Part shown: piece after piece, positions 1 through 6,522 of the stretch
Numbering within the stretch: position 1 is the first letter of the stretch
How the letters are laid out: each line of letters opens with the position of its first letter
NCBI GenBank assembly: GCA_013813615.1
Contig: JACCRJ010000638.1
Span: forward strand, 1-7,157
Direction of reading: 5' to 3'
Length of the DNA: 7,157 nucleotides
Origin: Lautropia sp.
GTDB taxonomy: Bacteria > Pseudomonadota > Gammaproteobacteria > Burkholderiales > Burkholderiaceae_E
Program-made: the position numbers and the translations under genes
The notes under the pieces: model-generated
Seen by the model: the letters and a program-made list of their open reading frames with translations, nothing else
Databases searched by the model: none
What the model was told of the DNA's origin: nothing

Positions 1-534
1 GTTGTCGTAGAAGTACATGCCGGTCACCGCATAGTGCGACTTGGGGGTGGCGGGCTTCTCCTCCAGGCTGACCGCCCGTCCCTGATCGTCGAACTCGACC
101 ACGCCATAGCGCTCCGGATCGTTGACCCGGTAGGCAAAGACGGTAGCGCCGGTCGGACGGCGGCCTGCCTCCATCAGATCCTCGGCAAGCGAGTGCCCAT
201 AGAAGATATTGTCGCCAAGTACCAGTGCGCAGGCGTCGTTGCCGATGAAGTCCTCACCGATCAGGAAGGCCTGCGCCAGGCCATCGGGGGACGGCTGCAC
301 CGCATAGGAAAACGACATGCCCCAGAGCCGGCCGTCGCCGAGCAGCTGCTCGAAGCGCGGCGTATCCTGCGGCGTGGAGATGATCAGCACCTCACGGATC
401 CCGGCGAGCATCAGGCTGCACAGGGGGTAGTAGATCATCGGCTTGTCGTAGATCGGCAGCAGCTGCTTGGAGACTGCCTGCGTCACCGGATAGAGCCGGG
501 TGCCGGACCCGCCGGCGAGGATAATGCCCTTCAA
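1..534 (-). CDS. rmlA: Glucose-1-phosphate thymidylyltransferase RmlA (partial, C-terminus beyond left edge)
   Basis: This cytoplasmic enzyme joins dTTP and glucose-1-phosphate to give dTDP-glucose and pyrophosphate, the first step of dTDP-L-rhamnose synthesis. Translating the minus strand from 534 gives 178 residues beginning [18 protein letters not shown]. That contains the nucleotidyltransferase signature GGSGTRLYP (residues 8-16) and the conserved Lys in [12 protein letters not shown] (Lys23). Also present are STPQDTPRF (53-61), [11 protein letters not shown] (80-90), the metal-binding LGDNIFYGH (106-114) and YGVVEFD followed by EEKP. Family members have about 290 residues, so roughly 60% is visible; the frame is open to base 1. 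The start is a TTG (532-534). It is chosen because homologues begin just before KGIILAGG, and because an AGGGAG ribosome-binding site lies 6 bases upstream. A GTG 15 codons upstream (577-579) would add a non-homologous extension. The start overlaps the rmlB stop, indicating one operon with translational coupling. Family assignment is near certain; the TTG start is likely. Confidence 0.96.
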   Translation of the reverse strand, partial: MKGIILAGGSGTRLYPVTQAVSKQLLPIYDKPMIYYPLCSLMLAGIREVLIISTPQDTPRFEQLLGDGRLWGMSFSYAVQPSPDGLAQAFLIGEDFIGNDACALVLGDNIFYGHSLAEDLMEAGRRPTGATVFAYRVNDPERYGVVEFDDQGRAVSLEEKPATPKSHYAVTGMYFYDN

Positions 535-1607
535 TTGAGGCTCCCTGGGGCGCGGTTCGAATAATTGCGCTCGAGCCACTCGCGGTAAGCGCCGGACTGG
601 ACAGCTGCGACCCAGTCCTGATTGTCCAGGTACCAGGCGACTGTCCTGCGAATACCCGACTCGAACGTCTCTGCCGGCTGCCACCCCAGCTCCGATCCGA
701 TCCGGCCGGCGTCGATCGCATAGCGGCGATCGTGGCCGGGGCGGTCCTTGACATAGGTAATCAGCCGCTCGCGCGGGCCACCCGCATCCGGGCGCAGATC
801 ATCAAGCAGCCCGCAGACCTGCCGCACGATCTCGATGTTCGGCTTCTCGCTGTTGCCGCCGACGTTGTAGGTCTCGCCGAGGCGACCGGCCTCCAGCACC
901 CGACGGATGGCGGAGCAATGGTCCGAAACATAGAGCCAGTCGCGCACGTTCAACCCGTCGCCGTAGACGGGAAGCGGTTTGCCGGCCAGTGCGTTGGCGA
1001 TGATCAAGGGGATCAGTTTCTCCGGAAACTGGAAAGGCCCGTAGTTGTTGGAGCAGTTGGTCGTCAGAACCGGCAGGCCGTAGGTATGGAAGTAGGAACG
1101 CACCAGATGGTCCGAGCTCGCCTTGCTCGCCGAATAGGGGCTGTTCGGCTGGTACGGATGAGACTCGGTGAAGGCCGGATCCTTCATCCCCAGCGATCCA
1201 TAGACTTCATCGGTCGACACGTGAAGGAAACGGAATGTGGCCTTCGCAGCAGCGTCCAGGCCCTGCCAGTAAGCGCGCGCGGCCTCGAGCAGCGTGAAGG
1301 TCCCGATGATGTTGGTACGCACGAATTCCTCAGGACCGAGGATCGACCGGTCCACATGGCTCTCGGCGGCGAAGTGGACGATCGCCCGCGGCTTGTGTTC
1401 CTGGAGCAACCGGTCGATGGTGGCGCGGTCGCAGATGTCGGAGCGGGAGAATACGTGCAGCGGATCGTCCTGAAGCGACGCCAGGTTCTGCAGATTGCCC
1501 GCATAGGTCAGCTTGTCGACATTGACGACGCCTTCGGTGGACTGCCGCAGCCAGTCGAGCACGAAATTGGAACCGATGAAACCCGCTCCGCCTGTTACTA
1601 GAATCAT
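531..1607 (-). CDS. rmlB: dTDP-glucose 4,6-dehydratase RmlB
   Basis: The 358-residue protein is full length for RmlB (about 350-360). It oxidises C4 of dTDP-glucose with bound NAD+, eliminates water across C5-C6 and re-reduces to dTDP-4-keto-6-deoxyglucose, the second step of dTDP-L-rhamnose synthesis in the cytoplasm. It is an extended short-chain dehydrogenase. The Rossmann loop [10 protein letters not shown] is at residues 5-14, the [10 protein letters not shown] segment at 79-88, and the catalytic Thr-Asp-Glu of HVSTDEVYG at 132-134. The Tyr-xxx-Lys pair of YSASK is Tyr158/Lys162. [18 protein letters not shown] (184-201), RDWLYVSDH (222-230), YNVGG (247-251) and [12 protein letters not shown] (288-299) are typical of the family. 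The ATG at 1605-1607 is correct because the Rossmann strand begins at residue 2. No strong ribosome-binding site is seen before it. The gene is first in a leftward operon and its TGA overlaps the rmlA start. In this family rmlB, rmlA, rmlC and rmlD are often clustered; the other two are not in view. Confidence 0.98.
   Translation of the reverse strand: MILVTGGAGFIGSNFVLDWLRQSTEGVVNVDKLTYAGNLQNLASLQDDPLHVFSRSDICDRATIDRLLQEHKPRAIVHFAAESHVDRSILGPEEFVRTNIIGTFTLLEAARAYWQGLDAAAKATFRFLHVSTDEVYGSLGMKDPAFTESHPYQPNSPYSASKASSDHLVRSYFHTYGLPVLTTNCSNNYGPFQFPEKLIPLIIANALAGKPLPVYGDGLNVRDWLYVSDHCSAIRRVLEAGRLGETYNVGGNSEKPNIEIVRQVCGLLDDLRPDAGGPRERLITYVKDRPGHDRRYAIDAGRIGSELGWQPAETFESGIRRTVAWYLDNQDWVAAVQSGAYREWLERNYSNRAPGSLN
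541..546 (-). promoter_or_regulatory. Ribosome-binding site deciding the TTG start of rmlA
   Basis: Read on the minus strand, AGGGAG lies inside the last codons of rmlB, with 6 bases (CCTCAA) between it and the TTG start of rmlA. This is a good Shine-Dalgarno match at normal spacing. It supports initiation at the TTG at 532-534 rather than at the upstream GTG at 577-579. It is one of the few clear ribosome-binding sites in this window. Function is inferred from sequence and position only. Confidence 0.6.
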
Positions 1608-1748
1608 GTGGTATCCGGTTATCGTTCAGGTTGCGCCGGGCAGGCATCCCCCTGCTCCTGGGGCATAATCGAAAAGTATATTCAGGGGCCGCGGCGCGGC
1701 GACGGAACATTGTCTCAGATCGCGCACCGATTCCAGCACACTCGGATC
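1608..1748. promoter_or_regulatory. Divergent control region between rmlB and the glycosyltransferase gene
   Basis: These 141 bases separate the ATG of rmlB (leftward) from the likely ATG of the sugar-phosphate transferase gene (rightward), so promoters for both units should lie here. The region has one AT-richer patch (1664-1682) in otherwise GC-rich DNA. On the minus strand TATACT (1680-1675) resembles a sigma70 -10 box about 70 bases before rmlB, with only a poor -35 (TCGCCG, 16-base spacer). On the plus strand CATAAT (1664-1669) resembles a -10 box with a poor -35 CAGGCA 17 bases upstream. Both are weak matches. The two -10 candidates are only about 5 bases apart, so the promoters would interfere sterically if both are real. 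No clear operator, riboswitch or terminator was seen. The location is well supported; the exact boxes are guesses. Confidence 0.45.
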
Positions 1749-2882
1749 ATGGCCCTGCCCCTGCCCGCCGTCCTCGTTGCCGCACTCGGCGCCGCCCTGG
1801 TCTCCTTCCTGCTCGGGCGCCTGCTCACACGCCACGCCCCAGGTCTGGGGCTGCAGGATCTGCCCAACGCCCGGTCTTCGCACCAGACTCCCCGGCCGCG
1901 CGGCGGCGGCGTCGGCATCGTCCTCGCCTTTCTGCTGGCACTGCCGTTCGCAGTCCCGCTGGCGACGTTCGGCACCTGGAACGTGTGGCTGCCGCTGGTC
2001 GCTGCCGTGATGCTGGCGCTGGTGGGACTGGCCGACGACATTCGTGGGCTGGGCCTCGCCACCCGCCTTGTCGCCCAGTCGTTCGCGGTGGCAGCCCTGC
2101 TGGCAGCCCTTGCCGGCAGCGGGGGCGGGGTGCTCGAATCCGACACCGGCCTGTTCGCCCGGGTGGCCGACCTGGCGATAGTTGCGCCGCAGCTGTCCGC
2201 GGACCTGGCGCCCTGGCTGCTCGTCGCACTCGATGCCCTCCTCATCCCGGTGCTGCTCCTCGCCGCCCTCTGGTGGATCAACCTGTTCAACTTCATGGAC
2301 GGCATCGACGGACTAGCTGCTTCGCAGGCCCTCTTCATGCTGAGCGCGGCGCTCGTCGTAAAGCTGAGCGCGCCCGGCAATGGCGTTGCCGATCCTGAAA
2401 TCCTTTCGGCCACCGAATCGGTAGCCACCCTCATGCTCGCTGCGGCAGTGGCTGGGTTTCTGGTGCTCAATTGGCCACCTTCCCGGATCTTCATGGGCGA
2501 CGCAGGCAGCCTGTTTCTCGGCTTTTCGATTCTCGCGTTGGCTTCACATGACGTTACGTTGGGTCACATGAACACCTGGACCTGGCTGATCCTGGGCACC
2601 CTGTTCCTGGTGGACGCGACGACGACGCTGCTGCGCCGCTGGCTCACGAGGCAGCATCTCACGACGGCCCACCGCAGCCACCTCTACCAACGCCTGAGCC
2701 GCCGCTGGGGCAGCCATCGACGGGTGACCCTTGTATACTTCCTGCTCAACGTGACGCTGGTCTTTCCGCTTGCGTTTCTTGCCCACCATGCACCGCAGTG
2801 GGCTCCTGTGGTTCTGGTGGTGGCCTGGTTGCCTGCGGCAGTCGTCGCCTGGCATGCCGGTGCAGGTTTGAAGGAAACGTAA
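1749..2882 (+). CDS. Undecaprenyl-phosphate sugar-1-phosphate transferase, glycosyltransferase family 4 (WecA/WbpL-like)
   Basis: This polytopic inner-membrane enzyme of the MraY/WecA superfamily should transfer a HexNAc-1-phosphate from its UDP-sugar to undecaprenyl phosphate on the cytoplasmic face, starting a lipid-linked glycan. From the ATG at 1749 it is 377 residues with many hydrophobic segments. Superfamily motifs appear in order. They are DLPNARSSHQTPRPRGGG (37-54), the metal-binding LADDIRGLG (94-102), NLFNFMDGIDGLA (178-190), the NWPPSRIFMGDAGSLFLGF stretch (241-259), and the cytoplasmic AHRSHLYQRL (307-316, HxxHxYQR type). PN-RSSH with PRGGG is typical of the WbpL subgroup. The frame is open upstream to a GTG at 1608. 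I prefer 1749 because the extra 47 residues are hydrophilic, unlike the family, and would run across the promoter region. No strong ribosome-binding site is visible. The wbpM-like gene follows after 9 bases, matching the wbpL-wbpM pairing known from Pseudomonas. The sugar specificity (GlcNAc, QuiNAc, FucNAc) cannot be read from sequence; WecA function remains possible. Confidence 0.9.
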   Translation: MALPLPAVLVAALGAALVSFLLGRLLTRHAPGLGLQDLPNARSSHQTPRPRGGGVGIVLAFLLALPFAVPLATFGTWNVWLPLVAAVMLALVGLADDIRGLGLATRLVAQSFAVAALLAALAGSGGGVLESDTGLFARVADLAIVAPQLSADLAPWLLVALDALLIPVLLLAALWWINLFNFMDGIDGLAASQALFMLSAALVVKLSAPGNGVADPEILSATESVATLMLAAAVAGFLVLNWPPSRIFMGDAGSLFLGFSILALASHDVTLGHMNTWTWLILGTLFLVDATTTLLRRWLTRQHLTTAHRSHLYQRLSRRWGSHRRVTLVYFLLNVTLVFPLAFLAHHAPQWAPVVLVVAWLPAAVVAWHAGAGLKET

Positions 2883-2891
2883 ACCCGTACG

Positions 2892-4949
2892 ATGAGACTC
2901 CTGAGCGTCAACCCGCGGACCTTCGTCGCCATGGGGCACGACCTCATCGTGTCCGCGCTGGTCTGGACGTTCACTTTCTCGCTGCGCTGGAACTTCGAAC
3001 TAGAACGCTCCACTCAGATCATCCTGCTGCAGACGCTGCCTGCCGTCCTGGCGGTGCAGGTCGGCTGCTTCGTCTACTTCGGGCTCTACCGTGGTATCTG
3101 GCGCTACGCGTCGGTGCACGACCTCAAACTGATCGCCACCGCCGTCGGCGTCTCGGCGTTGATCATCCCGATCCTGCTGCTGTTGTGGCGCAACGGACTC
3201 GGCGTGCCGCGCTCGCTTTACTTCCTGAATCCGCTGCTGCTGATCCTGTTCATGTGCTCCGGCCGCCTGGTCTACCGGTGGTGGAAGGAAAAATCCCTCT
3301 GGCCACCGGGTCCGCAGGCGCAGCCGGTGCTGCTTCTGGGCGCAGGCAACGCGGCGCTGACGCTGATCGATGAACTCAACCGCAGCGACTCCTGGTTCGT
3401 CGTGGGTCTGCTGGACGACAACCGCAACAAGGTCGGCCGGCAACTCGGCGGCGTGCAGATCCTGGGCAAGTGGGACCAGCTCGAGCAGGTCGCGCGCGAC
3501 TGCAACTGCAAGAACGCGGTGCTGGCCACTGGCGCAACCGACCACGCCACGCGCAGGCGCGTGTTCGATCTGTGTGAGAAGGCCCATGTGAACCTGCTGG
3601 TGATGCCGGACCTGCACGAGCTGATGAGCGGCCGTGTGAAGGTATCGCAGATCCGGCATGTGCAGGTTGATGACCTGCTCGGCCGAGACCCGGTGCAGCT
3701 CGACACCAGCGGGCTGCGCCACATGCTGGCTGGCAAGGCCGTCCTGGTCACCGGCGGGGGTGGCTCGATCGGCGCGGAGCTCTGCCGCCAGATTGCGCGA
3801 TTCGAGCCGCTGCGGATCATCGTCTTCGAGATGAACGAGTTCGCGCTCTACCAGATCACCGAAAGCCTGCACAACACGTTTCCCGCGGTGAAGGTCATCC
3901 CGATCGTGGGGGACATCAAGGACGAGCGGCGCCTGATCGAGATCTTCGTGCGCTACGAGCCCACCGTGGTCTTCCATGCGGCGGCGTACAAGCATGTGCC
4001 GATCCTCGAGCAGGACAATGCCTGGCAGGCGGTCCGCAACAACGCCCACGGCACCCGAGTGGTCGCCGACGTCGCATCGCGGTTCGATGTCGAGAAGTTC
4101 GTCTACATCTCCACCGACAAGGCTGTCAATCCGACCAACGTTATGGGCGCCACCAAGCGGCTGGCAGAAATGGTCCTGCAGTATCGCCATCGGCTGAACT
4201 CGCTGCCAGTGGTCATTGTGAGGTTCGGCAACGTGCTCGGCTCGAGCGGCAGCGTCATTCCGAAATTCCGGGAGCAGATCGACCGCGGCGGCCCGATTAC
4301 CGTCACCCATCCGGACATCACACGGTACTTCATGTCCATCCCGGAGGCGACGCAGCTGGTGCTGCAGGCGGCGCTGATGGGCCGCGGCGGCGAGACGTTC
4401 GTGCTGGACATGGGCGAGCCGATCAAGATCGTCGACCTGGCGCGCACCATGATCCGCCTGTCCGGATTCACGGAGGAAGAGATCCCTATCGAGTTCACCG
4501 GGCTGCGGGCCGGCGAGAAGCTCTTCGAGGAACTGCTCGCCGACAACGAGAAAACACTGGCCACCCCGCATGCCAAGCTCCGCGTTTCCCGCCCGATCGA
4601 AGCGCCGGGAACGTCCTGGGAAGTCAAGGCGCGGACCTGGCTCGAGTCGATCGGCCCCTATCGTGACGACGACGTCCGGGATACGCTGGGAGAGCTGGTC
4701 CCGGAATACCAGCCTTCCCTCAGGCCCGACTACGAGACGATCAAACGCGGCCGGCCCTTGCCGTCCAGCCTGCCTGCGCCCGCAGCAGGCGGCGTCACCG
4801 CGCAGGCATTCCCGGTTGACGCCGATAGGGTTGCACCCGACCCGGCAGCTGCCGAAGCCGCCGCAGTCGACCTCTCAGCCCGGCCGGGCGCAGCCGGGGA
4901 AACGCCAGCCGGCGACCCCGATTCGGGGCACGCCATCCGCCCGGTCTAG
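2892..4949 (+). CDS. wbpM: Membrane-anchored NDP-sugar 4,6-dehydratase/epimerase, WbpM/FlaA1/CapD family
   Basis: The 685-residue protein has the WbpM layout. About four membrane segments fill residues 1-125. A first nucleotide-binding-like domain begins at VLLLGAGNAALTLIDEL (146-162). A C-terminal extended-SDR domain starts at the Rossmann loop LVTGGGGSIGAELCRQ (285-300). Characterised relatives convert UDP-GlcNAc to UDP-4-keto-6-deoxy-GlcNAc for O-antigen, capsule or flagellar sugars. VFHAAAYKHVPILE (360-373) and FVYISTDKAVNPTNVMGATKR (403-423) are diagnostic. The catalytic set reads Ser407-Thr-Asp-Lys with Met418 and Lys422, so Met replaces the usual Tyr, as in WbpM-type enzymes. VRFGNVLGSSGSVIPKF (443-459), HPDITRYFM (473-481) and GLRAGEKLFEEL (537-548) complete the fold. 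Residues from about 620 form an Ala/Pro-rich, probably disordered tail. The ATG at 2892 is the only standard start after the in-frame stop at 2880-2882. AAGGA at 2871-2875 is too distant (16 bases) to be a good ribosome-binding site, so coupling to the upstream gene is likely. The precise product is not provable here. Confidence 0.93.
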   Translation: MRLLSVNPRTFVAMGHDLIVSALVWTFTFSLRWNFELERSTQIILLQTLPAVLAVQVGCFVYFGLYRGIWRYASVHDLKLIATAVGVSALIIPILLLLWRNGLGVPRSLYFLNPLLLILFMCSGRLVYRWWKEKSLWPPGPQAQPVLLLGAGNAALTLIDELNRSDSWFVVGLLDDNRNKVGRQLGGVQILGKWDQLEQVARDCNCKNAVLATGATDHATRRRVFDLCEKAHVNLLVMPDLHELMSGRVKVSQIRHVQVDDLLGRDPVQLDTSGLRHMLAGKAVLVTGGGGSIGAELCRQIARFEPLRIIVFEMNEFALYQITESLHNTFPAVKVIPIVGDIKDERRLIEIFVRYEPTVVFHAAAYKHVPILEQDNAWQAVRNNAHGTRVVADVASRFDVEKFVYISTDKAVNPTNVMGATKRLAEMVLQYRHRLNSLPVVIVRFGNVLGSSGSVIPKFREQIDRGGPITVTHPDITRYFMSIPEATQLVLQAALMGRGGETFVLDMGEPIKIVDLARTMIRLSGFTEEEIPIEFTGLRAGEKLFEELLADNEKTLATPHAKLRVSRPIEAPGTSWEVKARTWLESIGPYRDDDVRDTLGELVPEYQPSLRPDYETIKRGRPLPSSLPAPAAGGVTAQAFPVDADRVAPDPAAAEAAAVDLSARPGAAGETPAGDPDSGHAIRPV
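4878..4889. repeat. Perfect 12-base GC-only palindrome near the 3' end of the wbpM-like gene
   Basis: GCCCGGCCGGGC is a perfect palindrome within the Ala/Pro-rich coding tail. About 100 bases upstream (4772-4790) a second inverted repeat has GCCTGC and GCAGGC arms around a 7-base loop. Neither is followed by a T-tract, so neither looks like an intrinsic terminator. They may simply reflect the biased Ala/Pro/Gly codons of the tail. They could also fold in mRNA shortly before the apaH start at 4956 and affect its translation. That role is speculative. Confidence 0.35.
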
Positions 4950-4955
4950 CCGGCC

Positions 4956-5774
4956 GTGACAATCGCCGTCGGCGACCTCCAGGGTTGCCATCGCCCGCTT
5001 CAGCAGCTCCTGGCGCAGGTCGCACCGCCGCCCGGCGAACCGATCTGGTTCTGTGGCGACCTGGTGAATCGCGGGCCCGCATCCCTGCTCTCGCTCAGAG
5101 CAGTGATGGCCCTGGGTCCACGCGCCGTCACCGTACTTGGAAACCACGACCTGCACCTGCTGTCGGCTGCCGCGGGCGCCCGGCCGCTGCGCCCCGGCGA
5201 CACGGTGGCGCCGGTCCTCGAAGCGCGTGACCGGAAGGACCTGATCGACTGGCTGAGGCGGCGCCCGCTGGCTCACCTGCAGGGCGACTACCTGCTGGTA
5301 CACGCGGGTGTGGACCCGCAATGGGACGCGCTGAAGGCACTTGAACTTGCACGGGAGGTCGAGGCTGTCCTGCGCGGCCCGCACTGGGCAGACTTCATGT
5401 CGGTGATGTACGGCAACGAGCCGGATCACTGGGACGACAGCCTGCGGGGCGACGACCGCCTGCGGGCGATCATCAACATCCTCACCCGCGTTCGCTACCT
5501 CGACGGGCGCGGGCGTCTCAACCTGTCGAGCAGCGAGCACCCGGACCGCGCCCCCGCCGGTCACACACCGTGGTTCGACGTGCCCGCGCGCCGGGCCGAC
5601 AACAAGACCATCGTCTTCGGCCACTGGTCGACCCTCGGTCTTCTCGAGCGAGCGAACCTGGTGGGCCTGGATACCGGCTGCGTGTGGGGCGGCTGCCTCA
5701 GTGCGATGCGGCTTGAATCACGGCAGCTGTTCCAGGTCCGGTGCGTGGCGTCAGCGACGCCAGGCCGGCGTTGA
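4956..5774 (+). CDS. apaH: Symmetrical bis(5'-nucleosyl)-tetraphosphatase ApaH
   Basis: ApaH hydrolyses Ap4A to two ADP in the cytoplasm; characterised homologues also remove Np4 caps from RNA 5' ends. The protein has 272 residues, close to the usual 270-285. It carries the metallophosphatase motifs GDLQGC (6-11), CGDLVNRGPASL (33-44) and LGNHDLHLL (61-69), the metal-binding VHAGVDPQW (115-123), and FGHWSTLGL (221-229) with DTGCVWGGCLSAMRL (239-253). The first motif has Gln where general phosphoesterases have GDxHG; I recall this as common in ApaH proteins. The GTG at 4956 must be the start. The frame is closed by a stop at 4947-4949, and the first motif begins at residue 6. No ribosome-binding site is visible. 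It begins 6 bases after the wbpM-like stop, so co-transcription and coupling are likely. The last 25 codons overlap the convergent plsC-like gene, but they lie after the conserved core. Identification is firm. Confidence 0.96.
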   Translation: MTIAVGDLQGCHRPLQQLLAQVAPPPGEPIWFCGDLVNRGPASLLSLRAVMALGPRAVTVLGNHDLHLLSAAAGARPLRPGDTVAPVLEARDRKDLIDWLRRRPLAHLQGDYLLVHAGVDPQWDALKALELAREVEAVLRGPHWADFMSVMYGNEPDHWDDSLRGDDRLRAIINILTRVRYLDGRGRLNLSSSEHPDRAPAGHTPWFDVPARRADNKTIVFGHWSTLGLLERANLVGLDTGCVWGGCLSAMRLESRQLFQVRCVASATPGRR

Positions 5775-6513
5775 TCAGGCCCCGCAACTCGGCGGCCAGT
5801 TCGTGGCGTTTGCGGCCGCGGGTCGGCACCGTGCGAAACACCTTGACCGTCACCACCAGGCCGCGAGCCCCAAGCACCATCCAGAGCGACTGCAGGAAGG
5901 TCGTGTCTCCGACATAGGCGGCCTGCGCCGCCGGCGAGCCGCTTGTATCCCGGTAGCGAAGGGCGATCGGAACGATCTCGGCAGCCTCCTCGATCGCCGC
6001 TTCGAGCAGGTTGGCGTGGAACGGCAGCACCGATTCGCCGGGCGATGTCGTCGCCTCCGGGAACAGCGCGACCGGGCAGCCCTCGCGGATCCGGCGGCGC
6101 AGCTGCCCGATGACCTGGTGAACCGCATGCCGCCTGCCGCGCTCGATGAAGACGGTGCCGGCCATCGCGGCGAGCCAGCCGGCGACCGGCCAGCGACGCA
6201 GCTCGGCCTTGGCCACGAAAGAAGCGGTTGCCAACGCGTCGATCGCGAAGATGTCGAGCCAGGAGACGTGATTGGATACCAGCATCCGCCCGGCCGCCAG
6301 CTCCTCCAGGGACGGGCCGCCAGCCTGGTCGCTCCACTGGACGCGCAGCTGCAGTCCACAGACGGACAGCAGGGCCCGGGACCACTGCCGCACGATGCGC
6401 CGGCGCGTGCGGGGAGCGATCAGCGGAAAAGCCAGCAGTTCGATCAGGATGCCGGCGAGCGCCAGCCCCAGCAATAGCGGCAGTCGAAAGAGCCGACGCA
6501 GCAACGGTGGCAT
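5698..6513 (-). CDS. 1-acyl-sn-glycerol-3-phosphate / lysophospholipid acyltransferase (PlsC family)
   Basis: The 271-residue protein is a membrane-bound acyltransferase that probably esterifies a lyso-lipid with an acyl chain, either lysophosphatidic acid (PlsC role) or another lyso-lipid (OlsA-like role). It begins with a basic, then hydrophobic segment (residues 8-33), a membrane anchor. The catalytic HX4D motif is NHVSWLD (His82, Asp87). FVAKAELRRWPVAGWLA (99-115) and GTVFIERGRR (119-128) form the second block, and FPEATTSPGE (151-160) is the third. VPIALRY (181-187) holds the fourth-block Pro. The third block usually reads FPEGT; here Ala replaces Gly while the key Glu153 is kept. YVGDTTFLQSLW (200-211) is typical of this acyltransferase subgroup. 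The ATG at 6511-6513 is 9 bases after the dihydroorotase stop, so the two form an operon. No clear ribosome-binding site is seen. The last 25 codons overlap apaH on the other strand. The family is sure; the substrate is not. Confidence 0.9.
   Translation of the reverse strand: MPPLLRRLFRLPLLLGLALAGILIELLAFPLIAPRTRRRIVRQWSRALLSVCGLQLRVQWSDQAGGPSLEELAAGRMLVSNHVSWLDIFAIDALATASFVAKAELRRWPVAGWLAAMAGTVFIERGRRHAVHQVIGQLRRRIREGCPVALFPEATTSPGESVLPFHANLLEAAIEEAAEIVPIALRYRDTSGSPAAQAAYVGDTTFLQSLWMVLGARGLVVTVKVFRTVPTRGRKRHELAAELRGLINAGLASLTPRTGPGTAAVIQAASH
5746..5762. repeat. Perfect 7-bp hairpin within the apaH/plsC 3' overlap
   Basis: TGGCGTC (5746-5752), a 3-base loop AGC, then GACGCCA (5756-5762) form a perfect inverted repeat. 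It ends 12 bases before the last base of apaH and lies inside the final codons of the convergent plsC-like gene. The position suits a two-way 3' end structure. However, no T-tract follows on either strand, so it is not a standard intrinsic terminator. It could limit read-through or protect mRNA ends, or it may be chance in GC-rich coding DNA. Confidence 0.4.
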
Positions 6514-6522
6514 CGGCGGCGG

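Noticed and set aside
732..1601. A 289-codon plus-strand frame opposite rmlB
   Set aside because: It is the mirror of the conserved rmlB frame, with no domain and no ribosome-binding site; RmlB motifs are intact across the whole stretch.
1649..1663. CCCC-TGCTCCT-GGGG as a terminator or operator between the divergent genes
   Set aside because: The stem is only 4 bp with no T-tract or symmetric half-sites; this is weak evidence in GC-rich DNA.
1608..1748. A 47-residue N-terminal extension of the glycosyltransferase from the GTG at 1608
   Set aside because: It is not hydrophobic like the family's N-terminus, has no homologous motif, and would fill the only space available for divergent promoters.
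3000..4571. A 523-codon open frame on the minus strand opposite the wbpM-like gene
   Set aside because: It has no recognisable motifs and unnatural His/Gln/Arg/Asp-rich composition. It lies opposite a clearly conserved gene; GC-rich codon use creates such antisense frames.
4971..4988. Gln in ApaH motif GDLQGC in place of His as a sign of inactivation
   Set aside because: All other metal and substrate motifs are intact, and the GD(I/L)QGC form is, as far as I recall, common among ApaH proteins.
5701..6477. A 258-codon plus-strand frame opposite the plsC-like gene
   Set aside because: It is Gln/Arg/Ala-rich with no family resemblance, while the opposite strand carries all PlsC blocks in order.
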